Assembly (NCBI GenBank): GCA_016184365.1
Contig: JACPCW010000079.1
Coordinates: 1-64,000 of the forward strand
DNA: 64,000 nucleotides
Direction of reading: 5' to 3'
From: Candidatus Rokuibacteriota bacterium
GTDB taxonomy: Bacteria > Methylomirabilota > Methylomirabilia > Rokubacteriales > CSP1-6
Shown here: piece after piece, positions 8,930 through 17,119 of the stretch
Numbering within the stretch: position 1 is the first letter of the stretch
How the letters are laid out: each line of letters opens with the position of its first letter
Notes under the pieces: generated by a model
What the model saw: the letters and a program-made list of their open reading frames with translations, nothing else
Databases searched by the model: none
Told to the model about the DNA's origin: nothing
Translations under genes and position numbers: made by a program

Positions 8930-10381
8930 ATGCGAACATGGCTCGAGGGCGGCGACGTCGTGGCGTACACCGCGGGGAGTCACCGTCTCCTGCACGGTGG
9001 CGATCTCGTCTTCGACGACGACCGGGTCGTCTTCATCGGGCGCGCGTACCACGGCGCCAGCGACCGGCACATCGACGTCGGCGGCAAGCTCGTCATTCCC
9101 GGCCTCGTCAATCTGCACTGCCATGCCGACACCGAAGCGGGCGGCCGCCTCATCGCGGATGTCGGCCGGCGCGACTTCTTCCAGGCCGGCTTCCTGAACT
9201 ATTTCGCGGCGCCCCGGGGCCAGACCGCGCTCGGCGCCCGTGGCGACCGGACGCGCGGCGCCCGCTTCGCGCTCGTCGAGCTGCTCAAGAGCGGCTGCAC
9301 GACGGTGCTCCCGATCGGCGGCGTCGACGCCTCGATGGTCGAGACCATCGGCGCGCTCGGCATCCGTGCGTACCTGAGCCCGGCGTTCAAGTCGGGCTCG
9401 TACGTGCTCGAGGACGACGGCGCGCTCGTCTACGACTGGGACGAGGACGCCGGACGGCAGGGCCTGGAGCGCGCGAAGGAGTTCATCCGGACGTACGGCG
9501 GCGCGCATGGCGATCGGCTGCGCGGCATGCTGTATCCCTATCAGGTCGATACGTGCAGCGCCGAGCTCCTGCGCGCGACACGACAGGCCGCCGACGAGCT
9601 CGGCGTGGGCATCGAGATCCACGCCGGGCAGAACCTGCTCGAGTTCCACGAGATCCTCCGGCGGCATCGGAAGACGCCGGTCGAGTTCCTCGAGGACGTC
9701 GGCCTGCTCGGGCCCGACGCGATCCTCGGTCACTGCATGATCTCGACGGCCCATCACCTCGCGGCGCTGCCGGCCGGACGGGACCTCGAGATCCTCGCGC
9801 GTACGCACACGACGGTCGCGCACTGTCCGCTCGTCTTCGCGCGGCGTGGCAACGCGCTCGAGTCGTTCCATCGGTTCCGCGCGGCCGGCGTGAACGTGGG
9901 GCTCGGCACCGACACGTACCCGCGCGACCTCGTCAGCGAGATGCGCTGGGCGTCGCTCCTCTGCAAGGTCGTCGATCACGACTTCACCGTCGCGACGGCC
10001 GGTGACGTGCTCAACGCCGCGACGCTGGCGGGGGCGCGGGCGCTGCGCCGCGACGACCTCGGCCGCCTCTGTCCGGGCTCGAAGGCCGATCTCGTCGTCG
10101 TGAACTTGAAGAAGATCCGGATCGGCCCGTATCGCGATCCCATCAAGGCGCTGGTGAACTGCGCCACGACCGACGACGTGGAGCAGGTGTTCGTCGACGG
10201 CCGCGCGGTGGTGGAGCACGGCCGCGTCGTCGGCGTCGACGAAGCGCAGCTCCTCGCCGAGGCCCAGGAAGAGTCGGAGCGTCTCTGGCGCACGGTTCCG
10301 GAGTGGCACTGGGAGAAGCTCGGCGCCGACGCGCTGTCGCCGCCGACGCTCGCGCCGCTCACGGAGGACCTCGGCGCGTAG
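8930..10381 (+). CDS. Amidohydrolase (chlorohydrolase/deaminase family)
   Basis: A 483-residue metal-dependent hydrolase. Ligand motifs are NLHCHADTE (HxH), EIHAGQ, GHCM, and GTDTYPRD; the C-terminal beta domain carries GSKADLVVVNL. It is longer than the neighbouring amidohydrolase at 6928-8325 and only distantly similar. ATG 8930 is preceded by GGAAGGAG. Likely a cytoplasmic deaminase or amidase of unknown substrate. A double-hairpin repeat begins 23 bases after its stop and separates it from the convergent ABC permease gene. Confidence 0.93.
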   Translation: MRTWLEGGDVVAYTAGSHRLLHGGDLVFDDDRVVFIGRAYHGASDRHIDVGGKLVIPGLVNLHCHADTEAGGRLIADVGRRDFFQAGFLNYFAAPRGQTALGARGDRTRGARFALVELLKSGCTTVLPIGGVDASMVETIGALGIRAYLSPAFKSGSYVLEDDGALVYDWDEDAGRQGLERAKEFIRTYGGAHGDRLRGMLYPYQVDTCSAELLRATRQAADELGVGIEIHAGQNLLEFHEILRRHRKTPVEFLEDVGLLGPDAILGHCMISTAHHLAALPAGRDLEILARTHTTVAHCPLVFARRGNALESFHRFRAAGVNVGLGTDTYPRDLVSEMRWASLLCKVVDHDFTVATAGDVLNAATLAGARALRRDDLGRLCPGSKADLVVVNLKKIRIGPYRDPIKALVNCATTDDVEQVFVDGRAVVEHGRVVGVDEAQLLAEAQEESERLWRTVPEWHWEKLGADALSPPTLAPLTEDLGA

Positions 10382-10404
10382 CGGCGCACGGGACCGGGGG
10401 TGTC

Positions 10405-10473
10405 GAGGAGCGCCACGGGTTCCCCGGGCGCTCCGAGCGTTTGGGGGTCTGGGGGCCATTTCGGGGCCCCCAG
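10405..10473 (+). repeat. Double-hairpin repeat, family 2, copy 1
   Basis: Two perfect hairpins joined by a short spacer. Hairpin I pairs GGAGCGCC (10407-10414) with GGCGCTCC (10427-10434), with an inner CGGG-ttc-CCCG stem. Hairpin II pairs CTGGGGGCC (10449-10457) with GGCCCCCAG (10465-10473). It starts 23 bases after the amidohydrolase stop, in that gene's orientation, and ends 5 bases before the convergent permease gene. It may act as a two-way terminator here. About 95% identical to copy 2 at 13903-13971. Confidence 0.9.
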
Positions 10474-10478
10474 CCAAA

Positions 10479-11219
10479 TCAGATGAGCCGCGCGCGCAGC
10501 TTCGAGCTCACGAAGTCGACGATCATCACCATCGCGACGGTGACGAGCAGCACGGTCGCCGCGGCGGAGTAGTCGATCATCCTGAGATACGTCTGGAGAT
10601 AGAAGCCGATGCCGCCGGCGCCGACGAAGCCGAGCACCGTCGCCGCGCGGATGTTCGTCTCCAGGCGGTAGAGCACGTACGAGAGGAACAGCGGCAGCAC
10701 CTGCGGCAGCACGCCGAATCTCAAGACCTGCAACCGCGTCGCGCCCGTCGCCGTGATCGCGTCCACCGGACCCGGGTCGATGCCTTCGATGGCTTCGGAA
10801 TAGAGCTTCGCCAGCGACGTCGTCGTGTACGCCACGACGGCGAGCACGCCCGGGAACGGCCCGAGGCCGACCGCGGCGACGAAGACGAGCGCGTAGACGA
10901 GCGTGTCGACGCTGCGGAAGAGATTCAGCACGCCGCGCGCGGGATAGAACAGGGCGGGCGCGGCCACGTTGCGCGCAGAGACGAATCCGAGCGGCAGCGC
11001 GAGCACCGCGGCGACGGTCGTCCCGAGCAGCGCGATCTCCACGGTGCGAACCGCGGCGACCGCGGCCGACGGCAGCACCGAGAAATCCGGCGGGAACATC
11101 CGGCGGAAGAACTCGAACATCCACGGCAGGCCGCGCGCGAGCGCGACGGGATCGGCGCTCGTGTCCCACACGAGCCAGGCGAGCACGACGACGGCGACGA
11201 ACAGCGGCGCGCGCGTCAT
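10479..11219 (-). CDS. PhnE-type ABC transporter permease
   Basis: A 246-residue inner-membrane permease with about five to six hydrophobic spans. The cytoplasmic coupling helix is visible as GIDPGPVDAITATGATRLQVLRFGVLP in PhnE-like form (positions about 150-176), and the tail DYSAAATVLLVTVAMVMIVD is typical of the family. ATG 11219 overlaps the stop of the ATPase gene (ATGA). With the ATPase and PhnD-type binding protein it makes a complete importer for a phosphonate-like oxyanion or another small ligand. No phosphonate-degrading genes are near, so the substrate is open. Confidence 0.92.
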   Translation of the reverse strand: MTRAPLFVAVVVLAWLVWDTSADPVALARGLPWMFEFFRRMFPPDFSVLPSAAVAAVRTVEIALLGTTVAAVLALPLGFVSARNVAAPALFYPARGVLNLFRSVDTLVYALVFVAAVGLGPFPGVLAVVAYTTTSLAKLYSEAIEGIDPGPVDAITATGATRLQVLRFGVLPQVLPLFLSYVLYRLETNIRAATVLGFVGAGGIGFYLQTYLRMIDYSAAATVLLVTVAMVMIVDFVSSKLRARLI

Positions 11220-11962
11220 GCCGCCGATCCGTCGTCGTAGATCTCGCGCACGACCGCCGGCGTCACCGCGGACGGCGGGCCGTCGAAGCAGAGGCGCCCG
11301 GCGCGAAATCCGACGATGCGGTGCGCGTAGCGCAGCGCGACCTCGAGCTGATGCTGGCTGACGACGATCGTCAGGCCGCGGTCGGCGTTGATGTCGCGCA
11401 GGATGTCCATGATGGTCGTCGTCAGCTGCGGATCGAGGCTCGCGGTCGGCTCGTCGGCGAGGATCACCGCCGGCGTCTGCGCCAGCGCCCGCGCGATCGC
11501 CACGCGCTGCTGCTCGCCGCCGGACAGCGTGTCGGCGCGGCGCCGGGCGAGATGTCCGAGGCCGACCGCGTCGAGACAGTCGAGCGCCACGACACGGTCC
11601 GAGCCTGCGAAGCGGCCGATGAGGCTCGGCAGCTGGGCGGCGTACCCGAGACGGCCGGCCAGGACGTTGTCGAGGACGGTGGCGCGCCGGACGAGGTTGA
11701 ACTGCTGGAACACCATGCCGATGCGCCGGCGCACCGAGCGCAGGCGCGCGGGCCCGGCGCCGGTGACGTCCCGGCCGTCCACGCGGATCGTGCCGGCCGT
11801 CGGCTCGACGAGCCGGTTGATGGCGCGGAGGAACGTGGTCTTGCCGGCGCCGCTGCGTCCGAGGATGACGACGAATTCGCCGACCGTGATGGTGAGATCG
11901 ACGCCGTCGAGCGCGACGGTGTCGGGCGGCCGGACGACGCGCAGTCCGGTGACTTCGATCAT
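11216..11962 (-). CDS. PhnC-type ABC transporter ATPase
   Basis: A 248-residue ABC ATPase. Walker A is GRSGAGKTT, the signature LSGGEQQRVAIARAL, Walker B ILADEPTASLD, and the H-loop VVSQHQ. The GMVFQQFNLVRR and VLDNVLAGRLG segments are those of the PhnC subgroup. Start ATG 11962 gives the normal N-terminus (MIEVTGL). It lies 32 bases after the binding-protein gene and overlaps the permease gene by 4 nt, so the three form one operon, order binding protein, ATPase, permease. Confidence 0.94.
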   Translation of the reverse strand: MIEVTGLRVVRPPDTVALDGVDLTITVGEFVVILGRSGAGKTTFLRAINRLVEPTAGTIRVDGRDVTGAGPARLRSVRRRIGMVFQQFNLVRRATVLDNVLAGRLGYAAQLPSLIGRFAGSDRVVALDCLDAVGLGHLARRRADTLSGGEQQRVAIARALAQTPAVILADEPTASLDPQLTTTIMDILRDINADRGLTIVVSQHQLEVALRYAHRIVGFRAGRLCFDGPPSAVTPAVVREIYDDGSAA

Positions 11963-11994
11963 CGGGGCACGGCGCTCGGCCGGGACGGTGGTGT

Positions 11995-12870
11995 TCAGCG
12001 CGGCCGGAGACCGAGCATGTCGACCGCGGCGCGAACGGGATCGTAGTCGCGGTCTTCTGCCGGCTCGAAGCCGTCGATGTCGTACAGCCGCTTGAGCAGC
12101 GCGGCATATGCGGGACCCTTGATCTGCAGCAGCGCGGCGCGGATCTTCGCGAACACGGCGGGATCCATTCCGTCGCGCGCAGCGATCCCCGCCTCGGGGA
12201 TCGGCGGCGTCTCGGCGATCCACACGATGCGGTCGCGCTCCGCGGCGTCTTTCAGGTACTGCTCGCGCGCCATGTCGAACGACGCGATCGCGTCGACGTG
12301 GCCGTTGAGCAGGGCCCGCATGCTCGCGTCGTGCGCGCCGGAGAAGACGACCTCGCGGAAGAACGTCTTCGGATCGCGGTTTCGCACGAGGCCGCGCTGC
12401 ATGAGCATGACCATCGGGTACGTGTAGCCGGACGAGCTCGCCGGGTCGACGAACGCGAACGTCTTGCCGCGCAGGTCTTCGAGCCGTTTCAGGCCCGAGT
12501 CACGGCGCACGTAGATGCGCGAGGTGAACGTGGCCTTCCCGTGCCAGAGATTGCGCGCGAGGATCGTCGCCTTCGCCTCGCGATGGGCGAGCACGTACCC
12601 GACGGGATGGACGAATGCGAGATCGGCGGTGCGATTCCGGAGCGCCTCGATGACGGCGGCGTAGTCCGACGCGACGGTCACGCGGAACGGCATGCCGCTC
12701 AGTTTCGCGAGCGCCTGCGCGAACTCCTCGCCGGCATCGATCAGATTGGTCGGCTTCTGTGACGGCGTGAGGACGAGGTGAATCGGCCGGCCCTGGGCGC
12801 GAGCGGCGGCCGGCATCGCGAGCGCGGCCAGCGCGATCGCGCGCAGCACGGCGCGGCGGGTCGCAGGCAT
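11995..12870 (-). CDS. PhnD-type phosphate/phosphite/phosphonate-family binding protein
   Basis: A 291-residue exported binding protein with a signal peptide ending in AARAQG. The central block DLRGKTFAFVDPASSSGYTYP and VDAIASFD are standard for the PhnD/transferrin-like family, which binds small oxyanions such as phosphite, phosphonates or hypophosphite. ATG 12870 is the only good start. It lies 25 bases after the glycosyltransferase stop and heads the importer genes. The Pho-regulated pst operon is 40 kb away and no Pho box is evident here, so phosphorus uptake is plausible but not shown. Confidence 0.92.
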   Translation of the reverse strand: MPATRRAVLRAIALAALAMPAAARAQGRPIHLVLTPSQKPTNLIDAGEEFAQALAKLSGMPFRVTVASDYAAVIEALRNRTADLAFVHPVGYVLAHREAKATILARNLWHGKATFTSRIYVRRDSGLKRLEDLRGKTFAFVDPASSSGYTYPMVMLMQRGLVRNRDPKTFFREVVFSGAHDASMRALLNGHVDAIASFDMAREQYLKDAAERDRIVWIAETPPIPEAGIAARDGMDPAVFAKIRAALLQIKGPAYAALLKRLYDIDGFEPAEDRDYDPVRAAVDMLGLRPR

Positions 12871-12895
12871 GCGCACAGAATACTCGGAGCGAGCC

Positions 12896-13888
12896 TCACG
12901 CCGCGAGGACGTAATCCCGGCCCGGGCGATAGCCGCGGGCGTCGAGCGCCGCCGCGATGATCTCTCGCGCGCCGTGGCTCCCGACGTAGGACACGACGAA
13001 CCGGCGGCCGGGCTCGCCGAGGTCCGCCGGCGCGATGACCGGCGCACCCTCGATCTGCTGGCCGATCTTTGCCGGATCGATGTCGATCCAGGCGTCGATC
13101 GCGATGCCGCGCGCCGCGAGGTGCCGCGCATGGCGCCGGCTCACGCGTCCGGCGCCCCACACGGCGATGGTCGGGTGATGCGCGTTGTGCGTGCGAAGCC
13201 AGCGCGCAAGATACGTCGCCTTCACGCGCGCGAACGCGTCGGGATCGTAGCGCCCGTCGTGGCGCGACAGGCGCCCGGGCGTGTCGCGCCACACGAGCAG
13301 CGTGTCGGGAAGCTTCTCCATGCGCACGCCGGCCGCGAGCCACCGCAGCCAGAGCTCGTAGTCCTCGGGGAAGTCGCCCTGGGCGTATCCCCCGTGCCGG
13401 TCGACCACGTCGCGACGGAACATGACGGACGGATGGGCGAACGGGGATTCGATGAAGCTGGCGAGCCGGATGTCGTCGGCGCTCAGCAGGCCGTTCGTCC
13501 AGTCGACGTAGCGCGCGTACCCGCCGGCGGTGGCGCGATCACCGTCGAACGCCACGCGCGTCGCGACCAGACCCGTCTCGGGATGCGTCTCGAGGTGCGC
13601 GCGCTGCCGCGCGAGCCGCTCGGGCCGCGCGAGGTCATCGGCGTCCATTCGAGCGATGAGCGCGCCATGCGCCAGCCCGAGTCCCGTCCGGAGCGCGGGG
13701 ACGAGGCCGCGCCGCGCCGTCGATCGCACGCGGATGCGCGCGTCGGCGGCGGCGAGCGCGGCGAGTCGTGCGGCCGAATCGTCCTCGGAACCGTCGTCGA
13801 CGGCGATCAGCTCCCAGTCGCGCTCGGTCTGTTCCCGGATGCTCGCGACGGCGGCGTCGAGCGTCTGCGCGGCATCGCGCACGGGCAT
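12896..13888 (-). CDS. Family 2 glycosyltransferase
   Basis: A GT-A glycosyltransferase of about 330 residues. DDGSEDDS and the metal-binding DADDLARPER are clear, and FPEDYELWLRW holds the catalytic-base region. A C-terminal piece with WGAGRVSRRHARHL and WIDIDP looks like a nucleotide-binding tail seen in some GT2 proteins. The first family beta-strand (AISIVMPVRDA) starts upstream of ATG 13888 and reads back into the double-hairpin repeat, so the true start is unclear: GTG 13891 or a non-ATG codon within the repeat is possible. Its role in surface polysaccharide synthesis is inferred from the family only. Confidence 0.88.
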   Translation of the reverse strand: MPVRDAAQTLDAAVASIREQTERDWELIAVDDGSEDDSAARLAALAAADARIRVRSTARRGLVPALRTGLGLAHGALIARMDADDLARPERLARQRAHLETHPETGLVATRVAFDGDRATAGGYARYVDWTNGLLSADDIRLASFIESPFAHPSVMFRRDVVDRHGGYAQGDFPEDYELWLRWLAAGVRMEKLPDTLLVWRDTPGRLSRHDGRYDPDAFARVKATYLARWLRTHNAHHPTIAVWGAGRVSRRHARHLAARGIAIDAWIDIDPAKIGQQIEGAPVIAPADLGEPGRRFVVSYVGSHGAREIIAAALDARGYRPGRDYVLAA

Positions 13889-13902
13889 CACGATCGATAT
13901 AG

Positions 13903-13971
13903 CTGGGGGCCCCGAAATGGCCCCCAGACCCCCCGCGCTCGGAGCGCCCCGGGGAACCCGTGGCGCTCCTC
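13903..13971 (-). repeat. Double-hairpin repeat, family 2, copy 2
   Basis: Minus-strand copy of the element at 10405-10473, differing at about three positions. Hairpin II is 903-911 with 919-927 and hairpin I is 941-948 with 962-969 (all +13000). It starts 15 bases after the stop of the carboxymuconolactone decarboxylase-like gene and runs into the beginning of the glycosyltransferase coding frame, so it fills the junction between two genes read in the same direction. Confidence 0.9.
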
Positions 13972-13986
13972 GAATTCCCGTTGTCT

Positions 13987-14316
13987 TCAGCCCTTCGCCT
14001 CGAAGACCTGCTGCGCCACGCGACCGGCCGTCATCGCCGCCGGCCATCCGGCATAGAACGCGAGATGCGTGATCACCTCGCCGATCTCGTCGCGCTTCAG
14101 ACCGTTCGCGAGCCCGCGCTCGAGATGTCCCTTGAGCTGCTCGGACCGGCCGAGCGCGATCAGCGTGGCGACGGTGACGAGGCTGCGATCGCGCTTCGAC
14201 AGCCCGGGCCGCTCCCAGACGTCGGCGTAGAGGATCTTTTCCGACAGCTCGATCAGCTTCGGCGCGACCTGGCGAACGACGTCGCGCGCGGTGGTGGCGG
14301 CGGGCGGTGTGCTCAT
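13987..14316 (-). CDS. Carboxymuconolactone decarboxylase-like protein
   Basis: A 109-residue helical protein of the CMD/AhpD fold, full length for the small members. It has the conserved DRSLVTVATLIALGR and LKRDEIGEVITHLAFYAGWPAA helices with the family histidine. It lacks the CxxC of AhpD-type peroxidases, so a peroxidase role is unlikely; a decarboxylase or lactonase-associated role is family inference. ATG 14316 gives the usual N-terminus. Divergent from the cyclase remnant at 14352 and followed by the glycosyltransferase. Confidence 0.9.
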   Translation of the reverse strand: MSTPPAATTARDVVRQVAPKLIELSEKILYADVWERPGLSKRDRSLVTVATLIALGRSEQLKGHLERGLANGLKRDEIGEVITHLAFYAGWPAAMTAGRVAQQVFEAKG

Positions 14317-14351
14317 GCGGCCTCCTTGCGTGAAGTGGCGCGCAGCGTAGC

Positions 14352-14633
14352 ATGGCGCGCCTGCGCGCGGCGCTCCACGCCGGATCGGTGATCGCCGGCG
14401 AGGTCGGCGACAGCAAGCGCGAGATCGTGTTCCACGGCGACGTCATGAACACCGCCGCGCGGCTCGAAGACGTGACGCGCGAGGTCGGCCGGCGCTTCGC
14501 CGCGTCTGCCGACGCAGTGCGGCGGCTCGATGGGCACGATCAGTTCCTGCTCGAGGACCTCGGTCCGCGGACGCTGCGCGGTCGCGCGGCCCCGATGCGC
14601 GTCTACGGGGTCGAGTCGAAGGACGCGCCGTGA
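14352..14633 (+). pseudogene. C-terminal remnant of a class III adenylate/guanylate cyclase
   Basis: The 93-residue reading matches only the second half of a class III cyclase catalytic domain: RAALHAGSVIAGEVGD, then HGDVMNTAARLE (the transition-state Asn and Arg), then LGPRTLRGRAAPMRVYGVE. The first half, with both metal-binding aspartates, is missing, and only 35 bases separate it from the divergent gene upstream, so nothing longer fits. It cannot make cyclic nucleotide on its own. Its end overlaps the convergent sensor kinase gene by 31 bp. Most likely debris from a deletion that removed the 5' part. Confidence 0.8.
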
Positions 14634-15856
14634 CGATCGGGCGGGGCGGGCGAGTCGGGCGGCGCGCTGGTCTGATTGGCGTCGGGCGCCGATTCGCGGA
14701 TGTCGAGCATCGTCATGTCGCCGGGCGCGTCGGGCACGAGCTCGAGGCGCGTGATGTGCGACATGCGCCGGATCGTCTCGGCGATCTGCTCGATCGCGCG
14801 CAGCGCCGGCGTCAGGCGGTGGAGCGACACTTTCTCTTCCGACCGCTGCACGAGCAGCTCGAGCACGCCGCGGATCACCGTGAGCGGATTGTTGATGTCG
14901 TGCGCCGCGCCGTTCGCGAGACTCGCCACCGACCGCAGCGCGTCGGCCTCGCGTCGCGCCGCTTCCGCGCGCTTGCGGTCGGTGATGTCGAGGATCTGGC
15001 CTTCGAAGACGCGTTCGCCGGCGTCGACGAGCGAGGCGACGTTCATGAGGACCGCGACGGGCCGACCGTCGCCGCGCTTGAGCGTGACTTCGACGTTCGT
15101 CACCGCGCCGGTGCGCTCGACCGCGGCCAGCATGACCTCGCGATCCGCCGGCTGCATCCAGAACTCGCTGGCGCGGCGACCGATCACGTCGTTCGGTGTC
15201 GAGAAACCGAGAATGCGCGCGAAGGCGGGGTTGCATTCGCTGACGTCGCCGTCGCGCCGCGTGCGGAACATGCCGGCGAGGCTGCGCTCGAAGAGACTCC
15301 GGTACCGTTGCTCGGTCGCTTCCGCCTCGCGCCGCCGCAGCTCGCTCTGCTCGATCACGCGCGCGGCGGCGAGCGCGATCGCCGCCCGCCGCGCCACGCT
15401 CGTCGCGAGCCGGATCTCGCGGTCCGTCACGCGGTGCGTTTCGTTCCACCAGTAGCTGACGAGCGCGCCCTTGAGCCGCGCGTCCTCGACCACCGGCGCG
15501 TACAGGAGCGACTGCGGCCGCACGGGGAGCGATTGAATGAACGGGTTTTCGAAGAACGGCTGATCGCCCGCGGTCGCGGCCGCCTCGTGCCGACCGAGCG
15601 CATCGCCGATGAACACCGGCAGGTCACCGATGCGGATGCGCGCCAGCTCGGGACGCCGCAGCGCTTCCGGCACGCGGTAGCCCGCGACCGCCACCGCGTA
15701 CTCGTAGGTGTCGTCGATCTGGAAGTACACGGATGTCTCGGCGCCGAGGAGGCGCGTCACCTCGCGGGCGGCGCGGCGGGCGATTTCCCGGGGATTGGTG
15801 GTGCCGGCGAGCGCCTGGGCGACGGCGAGGAGAACATCGGCCGTGTCGTCCGTCAC
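14603..15856 (-). CDS. GAF-PAS sensor protein with HisKA but no ATPase domain
   Basis: A 417-residue cytoplasmic sensor. A GAF domain covers about residues 15-175, a PAS domain with PAC tail about 205-320 (ending VFEGQILDITDRKRAE), then a HisKA dimerisation helix with the H-box NGAAHDINNPLTV. It stops soon after, so the HATPase domain needed for autophosphorylation is absent. It may be phosphorylated in trans, work as a phosphotransfer protein, or be truncated. The start is GTG 15856, overlapping the stop of the oxidoreductase upstream (GTGA). No response regulator is adjacent. Confidence 0.85.
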   Translation of the reverse strand: MTDDTADVLLAVAQALAGTTNPREIARRAAREVTRLLGAETSVYFQIDDTYEYAVAVAGYRVPEALRRPELARIRIGDLPVFIGDALGRHEAAATAGDQPFFENPFIQSLPVRPQSLLYAPVVEDARLKGALVSYWWNETHRVTDREIRLATSVARRAAIALAAARVIEQSELRRREAEATEQRYRSLFERSLAGMFRTRRDGDVSECNPAFARILGFSTPNDVIGRRASEFWMQPADREVMLAAVERTGAVTNVEVTLKRGDGRPVAVLMNVASLVDAGERVFEGQILDITDRKRAEAARREADALRSVASLANGAAHDINNPLTVIRGVLELLVQRSEEKVSLHRLTPALRAIEQIAETIRRMSHITRLELVPDAPGDMTMLDIRESAPDANQTSAPPDSPAPPDRHGASFDSTP

Positions 15857-16929
15857 CCCGCGACCTCGACCCAGCCGCCGCGGGTGACCGATGCGCCGAC
15901 CGCGTCGAGCACGGCCTGCGCGCGCAGGCCGTCCTCCAGCGATGGCGACACGGGTGAGCCGCGTTCGATGGCGTCGAGGAGCGTCGTGACGAGCGGAGCG
16001 ATCGTCACGCGGCCGATGATCTCCATCGGATCGCCGCTGACGTCGCCGGTCTCGACCGGCAGGGGTGCGAGGGCGGCGCTTCCGGACGCCGCGTGCAGTT
16101 GGCCGCCCCACCAGCGGGGCGATGCACGCTCGGAGCGGAAGGTGAGCGCGCCGGCGCTTCCATACGCTTCGACCGTGTGCTCGTTGACGCCGCGCGCGAC
16201 GCGGCTCACCGTCAGGGTGACTTCGGCGCCGGACTCGAGCTCGCCGAGCACGGTCGCGTAGTCTTCCGCGTCGGCCGCGCGGCCGCCGCCCGGGATCGTG
16301 CGCGACGGGCCGATGCCGACGTGCGCGACGACGCGACGGAACTCGCCGAAGTTCCACCGGATCATGTCGATCAGGTGCACGCCCTGGTCGCCCATCGCGC
16401 CGTGCCCGGCCTGCGTACGATCCATGCGCCACGTCGGCGCCAGTTTCTCGTCGGCCCAGCGGCCGCCGAGCCAGCGGCCGCCGACGTGGAACGCGCGGCC
16501 GACCGCGCCGTCGCGGACCATCGCGTGGAACCGCTGCATCGCGGGCGTGAACCGCCAGTTGAAGCCGGTCATCGCGACGCGGCCCGCGTCTTTCGCCGCG
16601 TCGACCATCGCCTGGCCCTCGGCGCGCGACATGGCGAGCGGCTTTTCGCACAGCACGTGCGCCCCCTGCGCGAAGGCGCGGACGGCGATCGGATGGTGCA
16701 GGTGAGGCGGCGTGGCGATCACGACGACGTCGGGACGCGTCTGCGCGAGCAGATCTTCCCAGCGCGTGAACACGCCGGGCACCTGGTAGCGCTGCGCGAT
16801 CGCGCGCGCCGCCGCTTCGTCGCGCTGACAGACGCCGACGACCCGGCAGCCGCTGGCCTGGAAGCCCGGAATGTGGGCGCGGCCGTACCCGAGCCCGATG
16901 ACGCCGACGGTGAAAGCGCGCTGGGACAT
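15853..16929 (-). CDS. Gfo/Idh/MocA family NAD(P)-dependent oxidoreductase
   Basis: A 358-residue dehydrogenase. The Rossmann motif is VGVIGLGYGRAH at residues 8-19, followed by the family signature CEKPLA, and the catalytic-site segment MGDQGVHLIDMIRW. Family members oxidise sugars, inositols or related alcohols, or cleave glycosides by transient oxidation. The substrate cannot be read. ATG 16929 is the start; the 3' end overlaps the sensor gene by 4 nt, so a coupled pair is made. The 60 bases upstream lead into a tandem repeat at the divergent enoyl-CoA hydratase gene. Confidence 0.92.
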   Translation of the reverse strand: MSQRAFTVGVIGLGYGRAHIPGFQASGCRVVGVCQRDEAAARAIAQRYQVPGVFTRWEDLLAQTRPDVVVIATPPHLHHPIAVRAFAQGAHVLCEKPLAMSRAEGQAMVDAAKDAGRVAMTGFNWRFTPAMQRFHAMVRDGAVGRAFHVGGRWLGGRWADEKLAPTWRMDRTQAGHGAMGDQGVHLIDMIRWNFGEFRRVVAHVGIGPSRTIPGGGRAADAEDYATVLGELESGAEVTLTVSRVARGVNEHTVEAYGSAGALTFRSERASPRWWGGQLHAASGSAALAPLPVETGDVSGDPMEIIGRVTIAPLVTTLLDAIERGSPVSPSLEDGLRAQAVLDAVGASVTRGGWVEVAG

Positions 16930-16989
16930 TTGAGCCGCCGCATCCTCTCACGGAAGCCGGGACCCGACAATTCTGATATACCTCGCAGC

Positions 16990-17119
16990 ATGGTTGGGCG
17001 AAGCCGCAGCACGGCGCGGAGCCGCAGGCGGAGCGGGTGCGAGGCGAGTCTGTGATGGTTGGGCGAAGCCGCAGCACGGCGCGGAGCCGCAGGCGGAGCG
17101 GGTGCGAGGCGAGTCTGTG
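16990..17119 (+). repeat. 65-bp perfect tandem duplication ending at a start codon
   Basis: Two identical 65-bp units, 16990-17054 and 17055-17119. Each begins ATGGTTGGGCG and ends GAGTCTGTG, and the second unit is followed directly by the ATG of the enoyl-CoA hydratase gene. The unit is 65 bp, not a multiple of three, so the copies read in different frames. Each unit carries a purine-rich GGCGAG stretch before its end, so the second unit supplies the ribosome-binding region of the downstream gene. Confidence 0.95.

Noticed and set aside
16990-17119. Tandem repeat as a CRISPR or minisatellite
   Set aside because: Only two contiguous units without spacers and no cas genes in the window.
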